Assembly: GCA_022510885.1 (NCBI GenBank)
Contig: JAFLSP010000113.1
Location: forward strand, 1 to 5,876
Reading direction: 5' to 3'
Origin: Treponema sp.
Lineage (GTDB): Bacteria; Spirochaetota; Spirochaetia; Treponematales; Treponemataceae
Length of the DNA stretch: 5,876 bases
Shown here: positions 1 to 5,798 of the stretch, in pieces
Numbering within the stretch: the stretch's first letter is position 1
Layout of the letters: every line of letters begins with the position of its first letter
Translations under genes and position numbers: made by a program
The notes under the pieces: generated by a model
Seen by the model: only the letters and a program-made list of their open reading frames with translations
Databases searched by the model: none
What the model was told of the DNA's origin: nothing

Positions 1-39
1 GCCGCCGCGCTCGACGACCTGCTCGTGGCAGAACCGTAA
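1..39 (+). CDS. C-terminal tail of an upstream gene (partial)
   Basis: The first 13 codons in frame 1 read AAALDDLLVAEP followed by TAA at 37-39. Ten of the twelve sense codons end in G or C, the same third-position bias as the complete genes here, so this frame looks like the real end of a gene cut by the window edge. The tail is acidic and amphipathic and says nothing about function. The gap to the next start is 39 bases. The other two plus-strand frames are also open here, so the call rests only on codon bias and a sensible stop position. Confidence 0.45.
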   Translation, partial: AAALDDLLVAEP

Positions 40-53
40 GTCTTGCTTTTTTT
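28..53 (+). terminator. Weak possible intrinsic terminator overlapping the upstream stop codon
   Basis: GCAGA (28-32) can pair with TCT-GC (41-46, with one bulged T) around an 8-base loop that contains the TAA stop, and seven T residues follow at 47-53. The stem is only five pairs and bulged, so this is a weak terminator at best. The T run could instead simply be AT-rich promoter DNA ahead of the permease gene. Confidence 0.22.
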
Positions 54-71
54 CTTGCCTTATTCTATGCT
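43..71 (+). promoter_or_regulatory. Possible promoter for the TRAP operon, close to the start codon
   Basis: TTGCTT (43-48) and TATGCT (66-71) lie exactly 17 bases apart. They match the sigma-70 consensus hexamers at 3 of 6 and 4 of 6 positions. If used, transcription would begin about 7 bases after 71, at or next to the ATG at 79, giving a leaderless or nearly leaderless mRNA. That would fit the absence of any Shine-Dalgarno sequence before the gene. The match is modest and could be chance. Confidence 0.25.
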
Positions 72-78
72 GTAGCAC

Positions 79-2055
79 ATGATGTCTTCCGACACTGCGG
101 CCGACGAAACCGCCGAACAAACCGCACAAAAACTCCTTGAAAAGACCGACACCGACTCGCGTACCCGGACATACACGGGAGCAAGCGGCATCGCGGTGAC
201 AGTGCTGCTCTGTGCATGGACGGCGTTTCAGCTGTATTTTTCGACGGTGGGCGTGATAAGCGCGGTGAACCTGCGCGCGTTCCACTGTATGTTCCTGCTG
301 CTGTTCACTTTTTTGCTGTACCCCGCGTACAGACACGAGAACCGCATACGCCGTTTCCCTCCCGTTTACGACATCGCGCTCATTGTGCTTGCGGTCGCGG
401 CATTCGGCTATTTTGTGCTTGCGTACACGGGCATCGCGCGCACCGGCGGGCGGGTAAACACGATGCAACTCGTTGTCGCGGCAGTCGCGTTGCTTGTCGT
501 GTTTGAGGCGGCGCGGCGCACCAGCCTCAATCTTGCGATTCTTGCGGCGGTCTTTTTTGCGTACAATTTCTTCGGGCGGTGGATTCCGGGGCAACTGGGA
601 CACAACGGATTCATGCTCAAGCGCGTGCTCATCACGCAGTTCTGGGGAACGCAGGGCATCCTCGGCGTGGGCATCGGCGTTTCGGCGACGTACATCTTCC
701 TCTTCGTCGTGTTCGGCGCGTTCCTCAAGCATTCGGGCTTTTCGCAGTTCATCAACGATTTCTCGCTCACGCTCGTGGGGCGGACTCCCGGCGGGCCGGC
801 AAAGGTCGCCGTCCTCGCCTCCGCGCTCATGGGCATGATTAACGGCTCAGCGGTCGCAAACGTTGCCACCACGGGCACGATTACCATCCCGCTCATGAAA
901 CGCACGGGCTACAAGGCGGAATTCGCGGGCGCGGTCGAGGCGACGGCATCCACGGGCGGTCAGTTCTGCCCGCCGATTATGGGCGCGGTCGGCTTCGTCA
1001 TGGCGGAATTCCTCAACATAAGCTACACGAAAGTCATGGTCGCGGCGATTCTGCCCGCTTTCCTCTATTATTTGGGCATTCTGATGAGCGTCCACTTTGA
1101 GGCGAAACGGCTGGGGCTTTCGGGCTTGGCAAAAGAGAACATTCCCGACGCGCTCAGCGTGATTAAGAAGCAGGGGCATCTCGTCCTGCCGCTCGTCGTG
1201 CTTATCGTCGTTATGATGCTCGGCTTTACGCCGCTGCTTGCCGCCGTCATCGCGATTTTCGTGACCATCGGCGCGAGCTGGCTGCGCAAGGAAACGCGCA
1301 TGACTGCCGACAAAATCCTTGCGGCCTGCGTGGAAGGCGCGCGCGGCGCAATCGGCGTGGGCGTTTCCTGCGTGATTATCGGGGTCATCGTCGGCACGGT
1401 CACGCTCACTTCGCTCGGGCTGAACATGGGCTACCTCATCCTGCGCGTCGTGCCGAACAACATCTATCTGACGGGACTTTTGGTGATGGTCATGTCCACG
1501 ATTTTGGGCATGGGCGTTCCCGGCGTGGCGGCATACGTCATCGTGCAGGCGGTTGCCGTTCCCGTGCTGATAAAAGTGGGCATCACGCCGATTGCGGCGC
1601 ACATGTTCTGCCTCATCTATGCCTGCCTTTCCAACATCACGCCGCCGGTCGCCATCAGCTGCTACGTGGCGGCGGGCATTGCGCGCGCAAACCAGCTCAA
1701 GACCGGGCTGATTGCGGTACGCATCGGGCTGATTGGCTTTCTCATGCCGTTCTTCTTCCTCGCCAATCACGTCCTTCTCATCGGCGCGGACGCTTCATAT
1801 TCCACCGCAGTAACGTTATGGGCATCGCTCACCGCGTCCGTCGGCACGGTCGCTTTGGTGGCGGGACTGGAAGGCTGGCTCGTCGGCAGGGCGAACGTCA
1901 TTCAGCGCGTCCTGCTGATTGCCGTCGCCCCGCTGTTCTTGTACCCGGGCGTGGCGACTGACGGCATCGGCTTTGCGGTGCTCGCGCTTGTTGCCGTATG
2001 GCAGTGCTGCCTGAAAAAAACGGCGAATTCTTCCCCGAAACGCAGAGAAGTGTGA
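79..2055 (+). CDS. TRAP transporter fused permease subunit (TAXI type, DctQ-DctM fusion)
   Basis: This is the membrane component of a tripartite ATP-independent periplasmic (TRAP) transporter, in which an ion gradient drives uptake of a solute delivered by a binding protein. At 658 residues it has the usual length of fused permeases that join the small (DctQ-like) and large (DctM-like) subunits. About 33 charged, hydrophilic residues are followed by a long series of hydrophobic segments, roughly 14-16 in total. Large-subunit signatures are visible: NGSAVANV from residue 255, the TAXI-permease-like GGQFCPPIMGA (293-303), GMGVPGVAAYV (477-487) and SNITPPVA (518-525). An in-frame TAG at 73-75 makes ATG 79 or the adjacent ATG 82 the first possible start, and neither has a visible Shine-Dalgarno sequence. 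The TAXI-family binding protein next door supports the family call. The substrate cannot be read from the sequence; TAXI systems are often tied to dicarboxylates, glutamate or related acids. Confidence 0.95.
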   Translation: MMSSDTAADETAEQTAQKLLEKTDTDSRTRTYTGASGIAVTVLLCAWTAFQLYFSTVGVISAVNLRAFHCMFLLLFTFLLYPAYRHENRIRRFPPVYDIALIVLAVAAFGYFVLAYTGIARTGGRVNTMQLVVAAVALLVVFEAARRTSLNLAILAAVFFAYNFFGRWIPGQLGHNGFMLKRVLITQFWGTQGILGVGIGVSATYIFLFVVFGAFLKHSGFSQFINDFSLTLVGRTPGGPAKVAVLASALMGMINGSAVANVATTGTITIPLMKRTGYKAEFAGAVEATASTGGQFCPPIMGAVGFVMAEFLNISYTKVMVAAILPAFLYYLGILMSVHFEAKRLGLSGLAKENIPDALSVIKKQGHLVLPLVVLIVVMMLGFTPLLAAVIAIFVTIGASWLRKETRMTADKILAACVEGARGAIGVGVSCVIIGVIVGTVTLTSLGLNMGYLILRVVPNNIYLTGLLVMVMSTILGMGVPGVAAYVIVQAVAVPVLIKVGITPIAAHMFCLIYACLSNITPPVAISCYVAAGIARANQLKTGLIAVRIGLIGFLMPFFFLANHVLLIGADASYSTAVTLWASLTASVGTVALVAGLEGWLVGRANVIQRVLLIAVAPLFLYPGVATDGIGFAVLALVAVWQCCLKKTANSSPKRREV

Positions 2056-2061
2056 TATACT
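2053..2061 (+). promoter_or_regulatory. Extended -10 promoter for the binding-protein gene
   Basis: TGATATACT gives a TGn motif (2053-2055) directly joined to TATACT (2056-2061), a 5-of-6 match to the -10 consensus. No good -35 hexamer lies 16-18 bases upstream, as is common for extended -10 promoters. The predicted start near 2068 would give a leader of about 27 bases containing the strong Shine-Dalgarno sequence. The TGn is also the TGA stop codon of the permease gene. A separate promoter would allow the binding protein to be made in excess over the permease. Confidence 0.5.
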
Positions 2062-2082
2062 GAACCATGACTTCGGTCAAAC

Positions 2083-2088
2083 AAGGAG
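2083..2088 (+). promoter_or_regulatory. Strong ribosome binding site of the binding-protein gene
   Basis: AAGGAG lies six bases before the ATG at 2095, close to ideal spacing, and fixes that start. It is the only strong Shine-Dalgarno sequence before any gene in this window. Confidence 0.85.
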
Positions 2089-2094
2089 ATTTAT

Positions 2095-3069
2095 ATGAAA
2101 AAAATGAAGGCAATGCTGACCGTCACGCTTGCGGCGGCTCTCGCGCTCACTGGCTGCCCGAAGAAAGCAGCCGGCACTCACGAGCAGGTGGTGATTAAGT
2201 TCCCCACGGCAACGGCTTCTGGTGCCCTGTACGCGGTCGGCGCGGCAATCACGAATATGTGGGACACGAACATCAATTTCGTGTCTGCCTCAAGCCAGGC
2301 ATCAAACGGCGGTCTTGACAACTTGAACCAGATTGCCGACGGCGAGTCGCAGGTGTCCATCGCCATCAGCTCAAACTGCTTCCAGAGTTACTACGGACTG
2401 GACACGTTTGAAGGCCGGGCAAACAAAAACCTGCGCGTCATCGCGGGACTGTACTTTAATCCGAACCAAGTGGTCGTCACCAAGAAATCGGGCATCACCT
2501 CGCTGGAGGGCGTAAAAGGCAAGCACTTTGCGGTCGCGGCGGCAGGCAGCAGCGTTGAAGGCGAATGCAACAATCACTTCACCGCCGCCGGGCTGAACTA
2601 TCCCGACGACATCCGTGCGGAATACATCGCCTTTGGCGACGCGGCGGATATGCTTCAGAACGGCACGATTGACGGCGCATGGATTATGAGCGGCACGCCC
2701 GCCGCCGCAGTCTCACAGGCACTGTCCTCCGACTGTATGCTGCTCGACGTTCCCGATGACATCATCACCACCTTGCAGGCATCGTACCCCTGGTACGCGC
2801 GCTACACCATTCCTGCGGGAACATACCCCAACCAAGATGCGGACGTGCAGACCTCCGCAATCAAGATGACGATGTTCACGTCCACCGACCTTGACGAAGA
2901 GACGGTCTACCAGCTGACCAAGACGCTGTGGGAGCATATCGACGAGCTGGGCGAAGCGCAGAGCAGCCTCAAGGGACTGACGGCAGAGGCGGCGGTATTG
3001 GACATCGCCCGGCTTCCGCTCCATGACGGCGCGATACGCTACTATAAAGAAATCGGCATACTCGAATAA
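2095..3069 (+). CDS. TAXI-family TRAP transporter solute-binding lipoprotein
   Basis: This is the extracytoplasmic substrate-binding subunit that captures the solute and hands it to the adjacent fused permease. The 324 residues begin with a lipoprotein signal peptide: a positive n-region (MKKMK), a hydrophobic stretch, and the lipobox LTGC with the modified cysteine at residue 21. It is therefore predicted to be membrane-anchored. The mature part fits TAXI proteins in length and pattern: a glycine-containing first loop SGALY (42-46), where many relatives have a GGTYY-like sequence; NGGLDNL (71-77) leading into a segment ending SIAISSN (88-94); VVVTKKSGITSLEGVKGK in the middle; and GTPAAAV (200-206), where relatives often have a G-x-P loop. 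The gene follows the permease by 39 bases and abuts the methyltransferase. In many TAXI loci the binding protein comes first, so the order here is reversed. Substrate unknown; the altered first loop may reflect specificity. Confidence 0.92.
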   Translation: MKKMKAMLTVTLAAALALTGCPKKAAGTHEQVVIKFPTATASGALYAVGAAITNMWDTNINFVSASSQASNGGLDNLNQIADGESQVSIAISSNCFQSYYGLDTFEGRANKNLRVIAGLYFNPNQVVVTKKSGITSLEGVKGKHFAVAAAGSSVEGECNNHFTAAGLNYPDDIRAEYIAFGDAADMLQNGTIDGAWIMSGTPAAAVSQALSSDCMLLDVPDDIITTLQASYPWYARYTIPAGTYPNQDADVQTSAIKMTMFTSTDLDEETVYQLTKTLWEHIDELGEAQSSLKGLTAEAAVLDIARLPLHDGAIRYYKEIGILE

Positions 3070-3957
3070 ATGGCAAAAAAGACGAAAAAGACCGCTGCAA
3101 AAGCGGACGCACCCAAGGTCGAGACGCCCCGCCCGCGCACCATGCCCTCCGACGAGGCGTTCACCTTCCAGCCGCTCGTGCCGAATACGCCTGCCCCAAA
3201 CGCAAGCGAGAAGAAATCTTGGTTCGAGAACGAGGACTTCTGGAAGAACTACGGGCCGATTATGTTCGACAGCGCGCACTGGGCGGAAGCCCCGGGCGTG
3301 GCGGCGGCGGTGCAGCAAATCGCCGGGCTGAAAAAAGGCGCGCGCATCCTTGACGCGGGCTGCGGGCCGGGCAGAATCAGCGTCGAACTCGCGCTGCTCG
3401 GGCTTGACGTGACGGGCGTGGACATCATCCAGGCCGAACTGGACGCGGCGGCGGAGACGGCGGCAGACGAAGGCGTGGACATCGCCCTGGTCAACGCCGA
3501 CCTGCGCACCTACACCACCGACAAACCTTTCGATGCGGCAGTCAACCTCTACACCTCGTTCGGCTACTGCGACACTATGGAAGAGGACGTGCAGATTCTG
3601 CGCCATATCTGCGGCGCGCTCAAGGACGGCGGCTGGTTCATCATGGAGATGACGAGCCGCGAGATTGCCGTGCGCTACTTTACGCCGGGCGAATGGTTTG
3701 AGCGCGCGGGAAAGACCGTCCTCACCGAATTCACCGTGGAAGGCGCGTGGGAAGGACTGCGCTCGCGGTGGGTGCTCATCGACAACAAGACGGGCGGCCG
3801 CATCGAGCATGAATTCGTGCAGCGGCTCTACTCCGCCGTCGAGCTCAAGCGACTGCTCCTCGGCATCGGCTTTACGAGCGCGGAAGTCTACGGCGACTTC
3901 GCCTTTGCCCCCTACAACGAGAACGCAAAGACCATGGTCATCGTGGCGCGCAAATAG
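3070..3957 (+). CDS. Class I SAM-dependent methyltransferase
   Basis: This cytoplasmic enzyme is predicted to transfer a methyl group from S-adenosylmethionine to an unidentified acceptor. Its 295 residues begin with a Lys/Ala/Pro-rich, probably disordered segment of about 35 residues. The Rossmann-like fold is clear: motif I LDAGCGPG (94-101) for the SAM glycine loop, the acidic residue ending the second strand in GVDI (D118), the adenine-side acidic residue in NADLR (D144), and the post-motif DAAVNLYTSFGY (155-166). A loop GALKDGGWFIMEM follows, with a C-terminal strand region ending KTMVIVARK. The overall pattern fits the Methyltransf_25/Methyltransf_11 group. The ATG directly follows the TAA of the binding-protein gene (TAAATG) with no clear Shine-Dalgarno sequence, which suggests translation by termination-reinitiation. 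A start at Met25 (3142) is possible but also lacks a ribosome site. The acceptor could be a small molecule, lipid or protein; the sequence does not say. Confidence 0.88.
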   Translation: MAKKTKKTAAKADAPKVETPRPRTMPSDEAFTFQPLVPNTPAPNASEKKSWFENEDFWKNYGPIMFDSAHWAEAPGVAAAVQQIAGLKKGARILDAGCGPGRISVELALLGLDVTGVDIIQAELDAAAETAADEGVDIALVNADLRTYTTDKPFDAAVNLYTSFGYCDTMEEDVQILRHICGALKDGGWFIMEMTSREIAVRYFTPGEWFERAGKTVLTEFTVEGAWEGLRSRWVLIDNKTGGRIEHEFVQRLYSAVELKRLLLGIGFTSAEVYGDFAFAPYNENAKTMVIVARK

Positions 3958-3975
3958 TCAGCGGCGCGTCTTTAT
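3945..3975 (+). terminator. Possible weak terminator hairpin spanning the two convergent stop codons
   Basis: GGCGCGC (3945-3951) can pair with GCGCGTC (3964-3970) as seven pairs including one G-U, with a 12-base loop holding both stop codons. TTTAT follows on the plus strand. There is no U-rich tail on the minus strand, so any termination would mainly serve the plus-strand operon. The tail is short, and GC-rich self-complementary stretches are common in this DNA, so confidence is low. Confidence 0.25.
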
Positions 3976-5367
3976 GGCGAGGATGTTCTCATTGTTCAGC
4001 CCCGCCATGATTTTATAGTAGGCGATGCCGAGCGGAACGGTGGCGAACAGCCACGCGGCGGGGTCGGCAAGGCAGATGCCCACATAGCCGATTGCCTGCG
4101 GCAACAGGAACGCCACGACGACGCGCGCAAGCAGCTCGAACACGCCGCCCATGAGCGGCCAAAACCCCAAGCCGATACTCTGAAGCACGTTGCGGTAGAT
4201 GAACAGCAGGAACAGCACGGGAAAGAACGCGCCGCAGATGTGCAGGTACGTCCGCGCCCCGTCAAGCACTTCCGGCTGCTCGCCGCTGATGAACATTCCC
4301 GCCAGCTGGTCGGAAAGAAACCATGCCAAGGCAAACGCAATCAGGCTGAACACGAGCGAGATAAGCACCGCCTTGTTCGTGCCGTCCTTGATGCGGTCGA
4401 TGCGGTTCGCGCCGTAGTTCTGCCCGCCGTAGTTCGCCATGGTCACGCCGATGGTCTCCGCCGCCACGGTGACGAGCTGCACCACTTTCTGCGCGGCCGT
4501 GTACGCCGCAATCTTCGCCGCGCCAAACACATTCAGCGCGCCCTGCAAGACGACCGTGCCAATCGCCGTGATGGAAAACTGGAACGCCATGTTCAGCCCG
4601 ATTTTGAGGTGCTGTGCGGCAAAATAGGTGTCCCACACGAAATCCCGTCGGCTCACGCGCAGGAACGGATAGCGCACCCAAATCCACACCGCCGAGCCGA
4701 TGCCCGCCGCCGCCTGCGAGACGACCGTCGCCACCGCCGCGCCCGCAACGCCCATCCCGCCGTAAATAATCAGCACGAAGTCGAGGGCGATGTTCAGCAG
4801 GGACGAGAAAATGAGGAACACCAGGGGAGAGCGGCTGTCGCCCACCGCGCGCAGGATGCAGGCCGAGGCGTTGTACAGAATCATCGCGCCAAGCCCGAGG
4901 AAAATGATGAAGATGTAGGTGAAGGACTCGCCGATGATTTCCGGCGGCGTGTTGATGGCGCGCAGCAGCGGCATGGTCAAAAGGCAGGAGACCACCGTAA
5001 TCACCGCGCCAATCGCCACGTTCAGCATGATGTTCATCGCCACCGACCAGCGCAGCCCCTTCTCGTCCTTCGCGCCGAAACGCTGCGCCGTGATGACCGC
5101 AAAGCCGCTCGTCACCCCGTAGGCAAAGCCGAGAATCAGGAAGTGCATCGCGCCCGTGTTGCCCACCGCCGCAAGCGAATTCGTGCCGAGCAGCCGGCCC
5201 ACGATAATCGTGTCCACCATGTTGTACATCTGCTGGAAAATATTGCCGAGCAGAAGCGGCACGGAATACAGGATGATGAGCGAGAACGGATTTCCCGTCG
5301 TCATGTCCTTGCCGCCCGCCTTGAGCAGCGCGCGCAGATGAAAGGAAATGCGGTTGAGGTTCGGCAT
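3958..5367 (-). CDS. MATE-family multidrug/toxin efflux transporter
   Basis: This inner-membrane antiporter is predicted to export organic cations, drugs or metabolites in exchange for Na+ or H+. Its 469 residues and about 12 hydrophobic segments match the family, with two homologous MatE halves. N-terminal signatures are TTGNPFSLI (23-31), the helix with P37, NIFQQMYNMVDTIIVGRLLG (42-61) including the conserved D52, AQRFGAKD (94-101), ILRAVGDSRSP (171-181) and LNIALD (191-196). The C-terminal half has GLNMAFQFS (257-265) and NYGGQNYGANR (312-322), with RNVLQSIG further on. The start at 5367 leaves 21 residues before the conserved block. It has no Shine-Dalgarno sequence but lies 11 bases after the ACT stop, so coupled translation is likely; Met22 (5304) is an alternative but would leave an unusually short N terminus. 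The substrate cannot be assigned. Confidence 0.94.
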   Translation of the reverse strand: MPNLNRISFHLRALLKAGGKDMTTGNPFSLIILYSVPLLLGNIFQQMYNMVDTIIVGRLLGTNSLAAVGNTGAMHFLILGFAYGVTSGFAVITAQRFGAKDEKGLRWSVAMNIMLNVAIGAVITVVSCLLTMPLLRAINTPPEIIGESFTYIFIIFLGLGAMILYNASACILRAVGDSRSPLVFLIFSSLLNIALDFVLIIYGGMGVAGAAVATVVSQAAAGIGSAVWIWVRYPFLRVSRRDFVWDTYFAAQHLKIGLNMAFQFSITAIGTVVLQGALNVFGAAKIAAYTAAQKVVQLVTVAAETIGVTMANYGGQNYGANRIDRIKDGTNKAVLISLVFSLIAFALAWFLSDQLAGMFISGEQPEVLDGARTYLHICGAFFPVLFLLFIYRNVLQSIGLGFWPLMGGVFELLARVVVAFLLPQAIGYVGICLADPAAWLFATVPLGIAYYKIMAGLNNENILAIKTRR

Positions 5368-5378
5368 GGCGGCGGCCG

Positions 5379-5648
5379 CTAGATGCGGTTCATCGACGAA
5401 AAGACTTTCTCCGCCATGACGTTGATTTCCACGCCCACCGCGCCGCTGATTTCCGCGAGCATGCCGCGCAGACCGTCAATCGAAATGTCCGCGCTGTCCA
5501 TGCTGACCATCATCATCATCACGAAATTGCCCGAAAGCACCGTCTGCGTAATGTCCGCGATGTTCACGTTGTGCTCCGCAAGCAACGCCGTCACCCGGGC
5601 GATAATGCCCACCTTGTCGCTGCCCACGACCGTAATAATTGCGTTCAT
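5379..5648 (-). CDS. Small stand-alone ACT-domain protein (UPF0237 type)
   Basis: The 89 residues form a single ACT domain, a fold that usually dimerises and binds amino acids or similar ligands to regulate a partner. The start MNAIITVVGSDKVGIIA (1-17) has the family's first strand and glycine loop (G9, D11, G14), followed by a helix, NIADITQTV (29-37) and a second strand with four consecutive methionines (44-47). It strongly resembles the UPF0237 proteins, close to the ACT_6/GcvR-like group, and its length is typical. In other bacteria such genes often sit next to a DUF711 (UPF0210) gene; here the neighbour is a MATE transporter 11 bases downstream. There is no Shine-Dalgarno sequence before the ATG, and a promoter-like -10 ends six bases upstream of it. 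The ligand and partner are unknown, and no catalytic role is expected. Confidence 0.92.
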   Translation of the reverse strand: MNAIITVVGSDKVGIIARVTALLAEHNVNIADITQTVLSGNFVMMMMVSMDSADISIDGLRGMLAEISGAVGVEINVMAEKVFSSMNRI

Positions 5649-5654
5649 GGCATC

Positions 5655-5683
5655 ATTGTAGCGGATTGCGCGCGTTATGAAAA
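5655..5683 (-). promoter_or_regulatory. Likely promoter of the ACT-MATE operon
   Basis: On the minus strand TTTTCA (5683-5678, 4 of 6 to the -35 consensus) is separated by exactly 17 bases from TACAAT (5660-5655, 5 of 6 to the -10 consensus). The -10 ends six bases before the A of the ACT start codon at 5648. Transcription would therefore begin on or next to the ATG, implying a leaderless message. No other good hexamer pair lies nearer the gene. Confidence 0.45.
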
Positions 5684-5697
5684 GGGAAAACGCAATC
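5664..5697. repeat. Inverted repeat bracketing the -35 element of the ACT promoter
   Basis: GATTGCG (5664-5670) is matched in inverse by CGCAATC (5691-5697). If a four-base insertion in the left arm is allowed, the match extends to nine pairs (GATTGCG..TT against AACGCAATC). The left arm lies in the promoter spacer and the right arm just upstream of the -35, so the repeat could be an operator for a dimeric regulator. It could also be a chance match in a short region. Confidence 0.35.
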
Positions 5698-5707
5698 TCG
5701 CCTTGGC

Positions 5708-5730
5708 GGTTTCGACAGGCTCAACCACCG
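5708..5730. repeat. Possible copy of a dispersed intergenic repeat
   Basis: The segment beginning GGTTTCGACAGGCTC and ending AACCACCG is a GC-rich block in otherwise AT-rich DNA. It has short inverse ends (GGTT at 5708-5711 and AACC at 5723-5726). I recall closely similar sequences as intergenic repeats in several unrelated bacterial genomes, but cannot verify this here and there is no second copy in the window. Flanking bases may belong to the same unit. Confidence 0.3.
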
Positions 5731-5757
5731 TACCATCCAAGTGATAAACAGTGTCAA

Positions 5758-5798
5758 TAGTTTTTGTTAATCTTTATGCATTTTTTTTTATTTTTTTT
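5758..5798. other. A/T-rich tract with T9-A-T8
   Basis: About 40 bases are nearly all A or T, ending in nine Ts (5781-5789), one A and eight Ts (5791-5798). There is no stable stem before the T run, so it is not an intrinsic terminator. Read on the minus strand it is an A-tract lying directly upstream of a perfect TTGACA (5757-5752), the layout of an UP element, but no acceptable -10 follows at the right distance. Such tracts also bend DNA and are prone to slippage. Confidence 0.4.

Noticed and set aside
847..1770. 307-codon open frame on the minus strand inside the permease gene
   Set aside because: Its product is rich in H, R, D, N and Q with no recognisable domain, as expected from the complement of GC-rich membrane-protein codons. 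The sense-strand gene is certain.
2713..3810. 365-codon minus-strand open frame across the binding protein and methyltransferase
   Set aside because: It spans two well-supported genes on the other strand and its product has the Arg/His/Val-rich composition of an antisense shadow.
5372..5379. GCGGCCGC palindrome in the ACT-MATE gap
   Set aside because: It is a chance palindrome in GC-rich DNA and overlaps the ACT stop codon region; there is no sign of an assembly or cloning junction.
4240..5382. 380-codon plus-strand open frame antisense to the MATE gene
   Set aside because: The predicted protein is extremely rich in R, H, E and Q with no family resemblance, and the MATE protein on the opposite strand is unambiguous.
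5383..5661. 92-codon plus-strand open frame antisense to the ACT gene
   Set aside because: It mirrors the ACT gene almost exactly. The ACT reading has clear family motifs and the antisense product has none.
5781..5798. T run considered as an intrinsic terminator
   Set aside because: No stable GC stem precedes it (only the palindrome ATGCAT), and no plus-strand gene ends upstream of it.
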